The notes: generated by a model not told the origin, from the letters alone. Shown: positions 1 through 6,589, counted from the first letter of the stretch. The stretch is 9,564 nucleotides of DNA from Citromicrobium sp. (GCA_003248395.1 QFNA01000097.1:1-9564); one strand, 5' to 3'. Made by a program: numbers and translations.

Positions 1-63
1 CCAGCTTTCGATATCGTTATAGCTCTGCGCACCGAATGCGATCTTGGTCAGGTTGAGCGGCAT
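1..63 (-). CDS. DUF1489-family protein, N-terminal fragment (runs off left edge)
   Basis: Only the first 21 codons lie in the window, read on the minus strand from an ATG at 63. The translation begins MPLNLTKIAFG and continues to a Ser-Trp pair at the edge, matching the usual opening of DUF1489 proteins, a conserved alphaproteobacterial family of unknown function. It lies 203 bases downstream of mgtE on the same strand, so it probably has its own promoter in between. No strong Shine-Dalgarno sequence is visible before the ATG. The family call comes from recognising the N-terminus only; the body of the protein is outside the window. Confidence 0.6.
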   Translation of the reverse strand, partial: MPLNLTKIAFGAQSYNDIESW

Positions 64-234
64 GGGGTGAAGATAGACATTCGGGCCGCATCCTCAACCG
101 TGGGGGAAATGGCTTTCCTACACGACCGGGTCGGGTGCAGTCTTGCCGGATGGAGCCGACCCGCACCCCCGAACCCGCGCATTTCAGCCGTTCGCACCCG
201 CTTTTCCGGGGCACCGGGTTTTCGGCTCAGGACA

Positions 235-251
235 GTGTAACACGTGTAACA
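235..251. promoter_or_regulatory. Direct repeat GTGTAACA x2 between mgtE and the DUF1489 gene
   Basis: Two exact copies of GTGTAACA (235-242 and 244-251) are separated by one base, giving a 9-bp period and an ACACGTGT palindrome at the join. They lie 16 bases beyond the mgtE stop codon and about 170 bases upstream of the DUF1489 start. This could be an operator or promoter element for the DUF1489 gene. Chance is a real alternative for 8-bp units. The rest of 64-266 shows no gene; a loose inverted repeat (CGGGTCGG at 127-134, CCGACCCG at 156-163) has a 21-base loop and no T tract. Confidence 0.25.
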
Positions 252-266
252 TTGCTCGCCCGCGAG

Positions 267-1727
267 CTACCCGGCAAGCCCGCTTGCCACCGCCAGGCCG
301 AGGAAGGCGAAGAAGCCCATCGAATCGGTAATCATCGTCACGAAGACGCTGCTCGCCACCGCCGGATCCTGATCGAGCCTGTCGAACGCGACCGGCACCA
401 GCACGCCCGCCAGCCCTGCCGTCGCGACGTTGATGACCATCGCCAGCGCGATGACTCCACCCAGCGTCGGGGTGAAGATCACGGCTGTGGCAGCACCGAT
501 GAGCAGCGCGATGGTCACACCGTTCAGCATCGCCACGCGAAATTCGCGCCACAGGATGCGCCGCGTATTGCTGCGCGTCAGCTGATTGGTGGCGATGGCG
601 CGCACGGTCACGGCCATTGTCTGCGTCCCGGCATTCCCGCCGATGCTGGCGACGATCGGCATCAGCACCGCCAGTGCCACCAGCTTTTCGATCGCCGCAC
701 CGAATGCGGCGATGATCAGGCTCGCGACGAGCGCGGTGCCGAGGTTGGCCACCAGCCAGCGGACGCGGCTCGAATAGGCTTCGCGGATCGGCTCGTTGAT
801 GTCGCCTTCGCCGGCGCCCGACATCAGCAGGGCGTCCTCGCCCGCTTCTTCGGAGATGATGTGGACGATATCGTCGACCGTCATCTGGCCGACCAGCCTC
901 CCGTCGCCATCGACCACGGCGGCGCTGATCAGCCCGTATTTCTGGAACATCAGCGCGACCTCTTCCTGGTCGAGCTCCGCCGGGATCAGCGTCTGGTCGC
1001 GCTTCATCACATCGCTCAGCGCGACACTGCGCGGCGTCCGCAGGATCCACGACAGATTGCAGGTGCCAACGGGATGATGGCGCTGGTCGACGACGAAAAC
1101 TTCGAAGAACTCTTCGGGCAGGTCGCGCCCGTCGCGCAGGAAATCGATCAGGTCGCCGATTGTGATGTGTTCGGGGACGGCCACGAACTCGCGGCTCATC
1201 AGGCGCCCGGCGGTTTCTTCCGGATAGGACAGCGCGGACTGGATCGCGATCCGGTCTTCGGGGTCGAGCTCGGCGAGAACGGCGCGCTGGTCGTCTTCGT
1301 CGAGATCCTCGATCAGCTGGACGGCGTCGTCGGTTTCCAGCTGTTCCGCGATCTGCGCCACCGCCCCGGCGGGCAGCGCTTCCATCATTTCCTCGCGAAC
1401 GTAATCGTTCAGCTCGGCAACGACGTCGGACGTCATCAGATCGGTGATCGCACCGATCAGCTGGAACCGCGCTTCCTTGTCGAGCAGCTCGAGCAGGTCG
1501 GCGATATCGGCGGGATGGAGCGGTTCGACCAGGTCGTAGACGGCTTGCGTCTCGCCTTCCTCCAGCGCGTCTTCGACCGACCGCACGAATTGGGGCTTGA
1601 GCGTGTTCTCCTCGTCCATCCGCTCGTCGTCGATGCGGTCGTCGGGCCGCCCTTCGCCGACATCTTCCCCGCCCGGCGGATCGGCCAGCATCACATCGTC
1701 GTCGGGAAGGCGCGTCTCGTCGGACAT
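267..1727 (-). CDS. mgtE: Magnesium transporter MgtE
   Basis: Encodes a 486-residue inner-membrane Mg2+ channel/transporter. The order of parts fits the family: an acidic N-terminal cytosolic MgtE_N domain of helical repeats (roughly residues 45-170, with the HPADIADLLELL segment), a pair of CBS domains (about 170-300, including SRPEETAGR-like and VVDGDGRLVG regions), then five hydrophobic segments from about 320 to the C-terminus. The family hallmark GGNAGTQT is present near residue 367. In known MgtE proteins the cytosolic domains sense Mg2+ and gate the pore. The ATG at 1727 is preceded only by a weak purine stretch. The length is normal for the family. The gene is divergent from the cyclophilin gene across a 96-bp gap, so that gap should hold both promoters. 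No damage is seen. Confidence 0.95.
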   Translation of the reverse strand: MSDETRLPDDDVMLADPPGGEDVGEGRPDDRIDDERMDEENTLKPQFVRSVEDALEEGETQAVYDLVEPLHPADIADLLELLDKEARFQLIGAITDLMTSDVVAELNDYVREEMMEALPAGAVAQIAEQLETDDAVQLIEDLDEDDQRAVLAELDPEDRIAIQSALSYPEETAGRLMSREFVAVPEHITIGDLIDFLRDGRDLPEEFFEVFVVDQRHHPVGTCNLSWILRTPRSVALSDVMKRDQTLIPAELDQEEVALMFQKYGLISAAVVDGDGRLVGQMTVDDIVHIISEEAGEDALLMSGAGEGDINEPIREAYSSRVRWLVANLGTALVASLIIAAFGAAIEKLVALAVLMPIVASIGGNAGTQTMAVTVRAIATNQLTRSNTRRILWREFRVAMLNGVTIALLIGAATAVIFTPTLGGVIALAMVINVATAGLAGVLVPVAFDRLDQDPAVASSVFVTMITDSMGFFAFLGLAVASGLAG

Positions 1728-1809
1728 ATCGCCGCTCTAGGCAGCGCTTCCCGAAAAGCAAGCCGTGACACCGGCCCCATGCCTGCTAGAGAGGCGCCAA
1801 TCGCATGAC

Positions 1810-1814
1810 AGGAG
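1810..1814 (+). promoter_or_regulatory. Shine-Dalgarno AGGAG for the cyclophilin gene
   Basis: AGGAG lies 9 bases before the ATG at 1824 and fixes that codon as the start. Confidence 0.7.
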
Positions 1815-1823
1815 ACTATACCA

Positions 1824-2285
1824 ATGGCTGACAAGCTGACCTTCACCCTCGACACCGGCGATGGCGAGAACAAGGACGTGGTGATCAAGCTGCGCCCCGA
1901 TCTCGCGCCCGGCCATGTCGAGCGTATCACCACGCTCGCCAACGAAGGCTTTTACGATGGCGTGGTGTTCCACCGCGTGATCCCCGGCTTCATGGCGCAG
2001 GGCGGCGATCCGACCGGCACCGGCATGTCGGGCAGCGACAAGCCCGACCTCAAGGCCGAATTCAACAGCGAGCCGCACACCCGCGGCACCTGCTCGATGG
2101 CCCGCACCCAGGTGCCCGACAGCGCTAACAGCCAGTTCTTCATCTGCTTCGACGACGCCGAATTCCTCGATGGCCAGTACACCGTCTGGGGCCAGGTCGA
2201 GAGCGGCATGGAACACGTCGACGCCCTGCCCAAGGGCGAACCGCCGAAGGAGCCGGGCAAGATCGTGAAGGCGACTGTTTCGTAG
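1824..2285 (+). CDS. Cyclophilin-type peptidyl-prolyl cis-trans isomerase
   Basis: A 153-residue single-domain cyclophilin that catalyses cis-trans isomerisation of X-Pro bonds during protein folding. The signature FHRVIPGFMAQGGDPTGTG occupies about residues 50-68 and contains the catalytic Arg (FHRVI) and Gln (QGGD) of the family. The SMAR segment, the QFFIC segment and the VWGQVESGM tail follow in the usual order. There is no signal peptide, so it is a cytoplasmic PpiB-type enzyme. The start at 1824 is supported by a well-spaced AGGAG. It is divergent from mgtE. The next gene starts three bases after its stop, which suggests co-transcription, although that gene has quite different base composition. 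Confidence 0.93.
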   Translation: MADKLTFTLDTGDGENKDVVIKLRPDLAPGHVERITTLANEGFYDGVVFHRVIPGFMAQGGDPTGTGMSGSDKPDLKAEFNSEPHTRGTCSMARTQVPDSANSQFFICFDDAEFLDGQYTVWGQVESGMEHVDALPKGEPPKEPGKIVKATVS

Positions 2286-2288
2286 GGG

Positions 2289-2639
2289 ATGGGTACTCTT
2301 TCCACATTGCAAAGAGAGTGCTTTTCGAATTTTCTCGACGATTATCCTCTCGTTATCCGATCACTTAGTCAGCAGGAATTTGATCCGGCGGATGTTTGTG
2401 AGCGGGCTATGGAACTCGCCGATCTCATGGAGGTTGGCGACGTTCCGGCTGAGGAAGAGTTTGACGCCCTGACACGAGCCATATTCAAAGCGGCAGTCGA
2501 AAAGAACGATTGGCTTTATCCATATGAAGGCCAGTCTCAAGCTGCACGAAACAGGCTGCCCGAAATGAGGTCGGCGATGCGTGAGAACGCAAAGTTTCTT
2601 GCAGATTATGATATCGAAATCGACTATCTGCCTGAGTGA
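2289..2639 (+). CDS. Small hypothetical protein, possibly DUF5713-like
   Basis: Encodes 116 residues with no signal peptide, no membrane segment and no cysteine cluster; it is acidic and predicted largely helical. The middle and end (FDALTRAIFKAAVEKND through FLADYDIEIDYL) loosely resemble the DUF5713 family, in which a T.A.E..N helix is followed by acidic helices; I hold this only as a weak suggestion. Its base composition is clearly lower in G+C than its neighbours: bases 2341-2400 are 27/60 G+C, against 35/60 at 1921-1980 in the cyclophilin gene. The ATG at 2289 is three bases after the cyclophilin stop and lacks a good Shine-Dalgarno, so translational coupling is possible. Its stop is one base before a decayed miaB 5' copy. 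Composition and context suggest acquired DNA. Function unknown. Confidence 0.6.
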   Translation: MGTLSTLQRECFSNFLDDYPLVIRSLSQQEFDPADVCERAMELADLMEVGDVPAEEEFDALTRAIFKAAVEKNDWLYPYEGQSQAARNRLPEMRSAMRENAKFLADYDIEIDYLPE

Positions 2640-2640
2640 A

Positions 2641-2742
2641 GTGAAACCGACCACTGCCCCCAAGACCTATAGGGTCAAGAGTTTCGGCAGCCAGATGACT
2701 ATCTGTGATGGCGAGTGGATGTCCGTGGCGGCTAGAGTGTAG
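2641..2742 (+). pseudogene. Decayed duplicate of the miaB 5' end
   Basis: Bases 2641-2724 align without gaps to the first 84 bases of intact miaB (3637-3720), with 14 mismatches by my count (about 83% identity). The match begins at the start codon (GTG here, ATG in miaB) and fades after codon 28. Read in frame it retains KTYRVKSFG, but the first iron-sulfur cysteine of MiaB (Cys17) is Ser and residue 22 is Cys instead of Tyr. The frame stops at a TAG at 2740, leaving a 33-codon relic that cannot be functional MiaB. Many differences change amino acids, as expected for a relic. It has the same orientation as miaB and lies 912 bases upstream of it. Confidence 0.85.
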
Positions 2743-2758
2743 ATCAGGTTGTCATGTG

Positions 2759-3016
2759 ATGTCCGCTGGAAAGCCCACCGATCATCCGTTGACTGACATT
2801 CTGCTTCATGGCGGCTCTGAATTTGCCGATGAGGTCGACCAAAAGGTACTGGAACTGTCCGAGCATCCCCGCTTCATGGATTTCAGACATGAGGTAGCGG
2901 ATCTGTTGTGGACGAACTCGCCGTTGAGTCTTTCTCAAACCGAAAACATCGAAGCCCTTAATCGAAAAACGCTGGCTGGTCTGGCAGAAATCGAAGCCCG
3001 GCTGCGACGAGGGTGA
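2759..3016 (+). CDS. Small hypothetical protein
   Basis: Encodes 85 residues starting MSAGKPTDHPLTDIL from the ATG at 2759; a GTG one codon earlier (2756) is an alternative start, and an AGG about 11 bases upstream may serve as ribosome binding site. The open frame extends further upstream only through the decayed miaB copy, so the longer version is unlikely. The protein is soluble, charged and probably helical, with no recognisable motif; the Asp-His-Pro-Leu-Thr-Asp opening is its most distinctive part. It lies wholly between the two copies of the miaB 5' end and is convergent with the secreted-protein gene that follows. G+C is lower than in the housekeeping genes. Family and function not recognised. 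Confidence 0.5.
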   Translation: MSAGKPTDHPLTDILLHGGSEFADEVDQKVLELSEHPRFMDFRHEVADLLWTNSPLSLSQTENIEALNRKTLAGLAEIEARLRRG

Positions 3017-3054
3017 ATCAGGCGCTTAATTGACACTGGCCAGTGCGAACCTAC

Positions 3055-3552
3055 TCACCGTCGTTCGCGCATCAACGTATAGCTGCTCGGCTCCCCCAGA
3101 CCCTCTGCGCTCGTATAAACCTCGGTGCGCTGCAAAGACCCATCCGGCAGAGGCGAAAACGCCAGCGAATGCGTGTTGCTTTCGCCCTCGTCCAGGCCAG
3201 TGACATCGCGAAAAACGAAGGCAACCCGCCCATCCTCGCCCGACACGCTATCGAGCCGCGGCTGGTTTCCCTGCGGGCAGTAATGCGTCGCGACAATGCT
3301 ATCGCCATCGAGATGGTAGACCGTCATCGAATGCAGGCCAGCGGCCGTTTCCCAGCGTTCGATCATGGTGGTGCCGCGCGCAGTCGCTTCGAAGACGATC
3401 TCCAGCGCGTCGGTCTCGGCGACTGTCCAGCGACCTTCCCAGCCTGCAATCTGCGCAAACTGCCTTGCCGCGTCCGACGGGCTGCTATCGTCGGCCAGTG
3501 CGCCCACTGACAGGCCGACTGCGGCCAATCCGGCAATCGCTGTGATTTTCAT
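3055..3552 (-). CDS. Secreted hypothetical protein, lipocalin/DUF1579-like beta barrel
   Basis: Encodes 165 residues. Residues 1-20 form a Sec signal peptide (Lys-Ile start, hydrophobic core, cleavage probably after GALA), so the protein is exported to the periplasm. The mature part has a W.G.W start (GWEGRW), then TTMIERWE, MTVYHLDGD and THYCPQGNQPRL, the order of strands seen in lipocalin-like small beta-barrel proteins of the DUF1579/nitrobindin-like type, where the barrel may hold a small ligand. I infer the fold by motif resemblance; no ligand can be named. A Shine-Dalgarno AAGGGGA (reverse complement of about 3562-3568) stands 9-10 bases before the ATG. Its promoter region is shared, divergently, with miaB. 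It lies inside the segment bounded by the two miaB 5' copies. Confidence 0.75.
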   Translation of the reverse strand: MKITAIAGLAAVGLSVGALADDSSPSDAARQFAQIAGWEGRWTVAETDALEIVFEATARGTTMIERWETAAGLHSMTVYHLDGDSIVATHYCPQGNQPRLDSVSGEDGRVAFVFRDVTGLDEGESNTHSLAFSPLPDGSLQRTEVYTSAEGLGEPSSYTLMRERR

Positions 3553-3597
3553 ACCGCTGATTCCCCTTCATCAGCGACCCGGTTCGACCCAACTGGA

Positions 3598-3626
3598 TTG
3601 AAACCTCTTCCCTGTCCAGCTAAAGC
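3598..3626 (+). promoter_or_regulatory. Candidate miaB promoter
   Basis: TTGAAA (3598-3603) and TAAAGC (3621-3626) are 17 bases apart, a fair -35 but weak -10 match to a housekeeping promoter. If real, transcription would begin within a few bases of the miaB ATG at 3637, giving a nearly leaderless message. This would agree with the lack of any Shine-Dalgarno sequence before that ATG. Confidence 0.25.
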
Positions 3627-3636
3627 GCCCCCTCCC

Positions 3637-4986
3637 ATGAAACCGACCAATTCCCCCAAGACCTACAGGGTCAAGAGCTTCGGCTGCCAGATGAACGTCT
3701 ATGACGGCGAGCGCATGGCCGAGATGCTTGGCGAGCAGGGCATCGTACCCGCACCCGAAGGCGAGGATGCCGACCTCGTCGTGCTCAACACCTGCCATAT
3801 TCGGGAAAAGGCGGCGGAGAAGGTCTATTCGGATATCGGGCGACTGACCAAGGCCGGGCGCAAGGCAGGCAAGGAACCGCTGATCGCGGTCGCCGGCTGC
3901 GTGGCGCAGGCCGAGGGCGAGGAGATCATGAAACGCTCGCCCGCGGTAAGCATGGTCGTGGGCCCGCAGGCCTATCACCGACTGCCCGAAATGCTGGACA
4001 AGGCCGTGAAGGGCGAGCGTGCGACCGATACCGACATGCCGGCCATAGCCAAGTTCGCCGCGCTGCCCGAACGACGCCGCACCAATCCGGCGAGCTTCCT
4101 GACCGTGCAGGAAGGCTGCGACAAGTTCTGCACCTATTGCGTGGTGCCCTATACGCGCGGCGCGGAAATCTCGCGTCCTTACAGTGACCTGGTGACCGAA
4201 GTGCACAAACTGGTCGAAGCGGGCGCCAGGGAAATCACGCTGCTGGGCCAGAACGTGTCGGCATGGTCGGGCGAGAACGGACAGGGTCACGCGGTCGGCC
4301 TTGCGGGCCTGATCCGCGACCTTGCGAAGGTCGATGGCCTTGCGCGCATCCGCTATACCACCAGCCACCCGGCCGACATGGACGACGACCTCATCGCCGC
4401 GCATGGCGAGATCGACAAGCTGATGCCGTTCCTCCACCTGCCGGTGCAGGCGGGCAGCGACCGGGTCCTGAAAGCGATGAACCGCAGCCATACGGCGGAA
4501 AGCTATCTCAAGCTGCTCGACCGGTTCCGCGCGGCTCGGCCCGACCTCGCGCTGTCGGGTGACTTCATCGTCGGCTTCCCCGGAGAAACCGATGCCGAAT
4601 TCGAAGAGACGCTCGCGCTGGTCGACGAGGTCCGATACGCGCAGGCCTTCAGTTTCAAATACTCACCGCGCCCCGGTACGCCCGCCGCCACGCTGGAAGG
4701 GCAGGTCGCCAAAGAGGTCATGGACGAGCGCCTCCAGCGCCTCCAGGCCGCGCTCAACCGCGACCAGCTTGCCTTCAACGAGGCCAGCGTGGGAAAAACC
4801 TGCGAAGTGCTGGTCGAACGCAAGGGCAAGCTGCCCGGCCAGTGGCTCGGCAAGTCGCCCTGGCTGCAGAGCGTGTGGTTCGAGGGCGATGTGCAGATCG
4901 GCGAGCTCGTCGAAGTCGAACTTCTCGAGGCTGGGCCCAACTCGCTGAGCGCCCGCCTGCGCGAGCCGGTCGCGTCATTCGCCTGA
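3637..4986 (+). CDS. miaB: tRNA-2-methylthio-N6-dimethylallyladenosine synthase MiaB
   Basis: A 449-residue radical-SAM methylthiotransferase that converts i6A37 to ms2i6A37 in tRNAs reading UNN codons. The N-terminal UPF0004 domain carries three cluster-binding cysteines, Cys17 (FGCQMN), Cys53 (NTCHIR) and Cys88 (AGCVAQ). The radical-SAM motif CDKFCTYC gives Cys161, Cys165 and Cys168, followed by PYTRG. GDFIVGFPGET and SPRPGTPA are family landmarks, and a TRAM RNA-binding domain ends the protein (about 380-445). I chose the ATG at 3637 because family homology starts there and because a decayed duplicate begins at the same codon; a TTG 39 bases upstream gives a proline-rich extension that looks non-coding. 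The stop overlaps the convergent lipoprotein pseudogene by 12 bases. All key residues are intact. Confidence 0.97.
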   Translation: MKPTNSPKTYRVKSFGCQMNVYDGERMAEMLGEQGIVPAPEGEDADLVVLNTCHIREKAAEKVYSDIGRLTKAGRKAGKEPLIAVAGCVAQAEGEEIMKRSPAVSMVVGPQAYHRLPEMLDKAVKGERATDTDMPAIAKFAALPERRRTNPASFLTVQEGCDKFCTYCVVPYTRGAEISRPYSDLVTEVHKLVEAGAREITLLGQNVSAWSGENGQGHAVGLAGLIRDLAKVDGLARIRYTTSHPADMDDDLIAAHGEIDKLMPFLHLPVQAGSDRVLKAMNRSHTAESYLKLLDRFRAARPDLALSGDFIVGFPGETDAEFEETLALVDEVRYAQAFSFKYSPRPGTPAATLEGQVAKEVMDERLQRLQAALNRDQLAFNEASVGKTCEVLVERKGKLPGQWLGKSPWLQSVWFEGDVQIGELVEVELLEAGPNSLSARLREPVASFA

Positions 4987-5409
4987 AGCCTGATCTCCGG
5001 CAAGCTCGGTGAGTTCGGGTTCGGCGCCGATGAGTTCGGTATCGAAAATGGCGGTCGTTTGTGCAGGGGCGACCGTGGGATTCGAGGGAAACTGTTTTCC
5101 GTCATAGCGCAGCAGGGCGTTGCCCGCCGCACCGCCATCCTGTTTCAGCACCAGAGTGTTGCAGCCCCTCGAACCGCACACATACGGCGAAACGAGATAA
5201 ACAATCGCTTCGTCCGCTCCGTCGCCATCGAGATCGGTCCGTGCGAAGGCAAAACGAATTGGATCAGCATCCGGAAATTCTTGAGACAGCCATCGTCCAA
5301 TTTCCCGTTCGGTGCCGTTGGGCGCGGTACTACCCTGAGGCTGACAAGCTCACGATTAATTAAAGGCCGCTATGGCAAGACAGGCTGTTGCAAGGATTGA
5401 GGATCGCAT
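4975..5409 (-). pseudogene. Lipoprotein-like gene inactivated by two stops in the signal peptide
   Basis: Read from an ATG at 5409, the frame gives a signal peptide (MRSSILATACLAIAAFN), then TAA (5358-5356), one Ser codon, TGA (5352-5350), and Ala-Cys. From that point it stays open for about 125 codons to a stop at 4975. The Ala-Cys after a hydrophobic segment looks like a lipobox whose -2 codon became TGA (perhaps from TCA, Ser). The mature part contains FARTDLDGDGADEAIVYL and VCGSRGCNTLVL, typical of small exported proteins with a D.DGDG.DE motif and a paired-Cys loop. No frameshift is needed, and no start codon exists in frame between the stops and a GTG at 5181, so a functional product is unlikely. 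It begins 4 bases after the stop of the exported-protein gene upstream, implying one transcript. Confidence 0.75.
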
Positions 5410-5413
5410 TTTC

Positions 5414-6325
5414 TCAGTCGTCAGCCGGCTGCTCGATCTCTAACTCAGGATTGGATTTACGATACGCAGACCAAGTCGCGTCATCCAGCGCAGCACCCCC
5501 GGCCGTGACGGGTAATGCATAAAGCGCGTTCAAATATGCCCGATCAAAATGAGTTAGTCCTTTGGGTGGCATGTCATCTTGCGCAAAGAGCGAAAGGATG
5601 GTTTCGATCTCGCCGCCGCCATCAACCAGCGTGTCTTCAGTCGGTGCGAAGAGTCTCATTGTGGCATAATCGGCAAGTTGCTCGACCGTCTTCCCCGGAA
5701 CGTAAGCGCTGTCGAAGACAACGATCGAACCTTCGACATCTACGCGAACTTGCTCAGCGATATTGCTCGCAACGGGTTGCTTGTTGACTTGAACTTCGCG
5801 CGGAGGACTGCCCATCATAACCGTAGCAAACTCCATGCCGTTGGCCCCCTTCAACTTCGTGGATTGCCAAGATTGTGCAGCACCGTTGCCCCTCAGTATC
5901 CTGTTGTATTCGTAATCCAACAACGTTTTGAAAAGCCAGGGTTCCTCCTTGCGCAAGCGCTCGATTTCCTTTCGACTGTCCGGGGTGAATGCGATGATCG
6001 TATTGGCCTGGCATCCGCCGTCCATGACACCAATACCAAGCGCGCGCGCATTTTCTTCTATTCGGCCCATCAAAACATGAGCGAAATTCTCGGACATGCC
6101 AAATACACCGATACAGATACCATCGTATCGTCGAGCGAGCGGCTTGCCTGAACGCGGGCGACGGGTAATTGTACGCGTTAGCGTCTCCACCTGTTCTTCA
6201 GCCTCTTCAAGCTGGCCCGTAACAACAATCGTGGACTCGTCAGATGAGTTGTCCTGGGCGGACGCTGCCTGAGTAGACAGCGCCAACACCAGGGCACCCA
6301 TCGCAATCAACTTGATCCGGATCAT
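5414..6325 (-). CDS. Uncharacterised Sec-exported protein
   Basis: Encodes 303 residues from the ATG at 6325 (MIRIKLIAMG). A classical signal peptide ends ...TQAASA, with cleavage expected after Ala23, so it is periplasmic or secreted. The mature N-terminus is acidic and disordered-looking (about 24-50), with an IVVTGQ stretch. Then comes a compact region with Cys71 and Cys105 that may form a disulfide, flanking an NARALG helix, and a later GLTHFDRAYLNALY segment. Proteins with this arrangement occur as uncharacterised exported proteins in sphingomonads; I recognise no enzymatic motif. A TTG-initiated extension to 6361 would spoil the signal peptide and is rejected. G+C is patchy (28/60 at 5881-5940). 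It is divergent from phoH and upstream of the lipoprotein pseudogene, which likely shared its transcript. Confidence 0.75.
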   Translation of the reverse strand: MIRIKLIAMGALVLALSTQAASAQDNSSDESTIVVTGQLEEAEEQVETLTRTITRRPRSGKPLARRYDGICIGVFGMSENFAHVLMGRIEENARALGIGVMDGGCQANTIIAFTPDSRKEIERLRKEEPWLFKTLLDYEYNRILRGNGAAQSWQSTKLKGANGMEFATVMMGSPPREVQVNKQPVASNIAEQVRVDVEGSIVVFDSAYVPGKTVEQLADYATMRLFAPTEDTLVDGGGEIETILSLFAQDDMPPKGLTHFDRAYLNALYALPVTAGGAALDDATWSAYRKSNPELEIEQPADD

Positions 6326-6493
6326 GGCCAAAAGCTTCAAGTCCGAGGGGCGAAAAGTCAATCAAACATCTGACGACGGCGGAACTGAAATTTTTCCACC
6401 GTTCTTGCGCGGTGCCCTGCCGGCTTTCCTACACGCATTCGTTCTGCCATGCAGATCGCCCGCAAGGCCCTGGCAATGTCTCGCGCCTTTGGA

Positions 6494-6531
6494 GCGAATG
6501 CGAATTTCGAGTGAACTTTGTGTGAACTTTG
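6494..6531. promoter_or_regulatory. Tandem direct repeats upstream of phoH (possible response-regulator site)
   Basis: GTGAACTTTG occurs exactly twice, at 6511-6520 and 6522-6531, an 11-bp period, directly after a doubled GCGAAT (6494-6505). Direct repeats spaced by one helical turn are the usual binding pattern of OmpR/PhoB-family response regulators. The site lies in the 292-bp divergent region between the exported-protein gene and phoH, so it could control either. The rest of 6326-6617 shows no gene and no strong consensus promoter. Which regulator would bind is unknown. Confidence 0.4.
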
Positions 6532-6589
6532 GATGACTATCCACCGCTGCGATGAGGGGCCGTTCTTGCCTCTGGTGCGTTGATGCCTA

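Noticed and set aside
135..1808. Long plus-strand open frame (557 codons) across mgtE
   Set aside because: It is antisense to a clear MgtE gene, is rich in Arg, His, Asp and Gln as expected of a G+C-rich shadow frame, and has no domain or sensible start signal.
3034..3045. Palindrome CACTGGCCAGTG between two convergent genes as a terminator
   Set aside because: It has no loop and no T tract, and 12-bp palindromes are expected a few times by chance in a window this size.
3598..3636. TTG start giving miaB 13 extra residues
   Set aside because: The extension is proline-rich and unlike MiaB, and both miaB homology and the duplicated relic begin at the codon at 3637.
3571..4491. Minus-strand open frame (306 codons) across miaB
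   Set aside because: Antisense shadow of miaB, His/Arg/Ala-rich and without recognisable motifs; miaB has every family cysteine.
5350..5358. Stop-codon readthrough or recoding in the lipoprotein gene
   Set aside because: Two different stops two codons apart inside a signal peptide, with no visible recoding structure, are much more simply explained as inactivating mutations.
5579..6151. Plus-strand open frame (190 codons) opposite the exported-protein gene
   Set aside because: The minus-strand frame has a proper signal peptide with an ASA cleavage site and conserved-looking segments; the plus frame has none.
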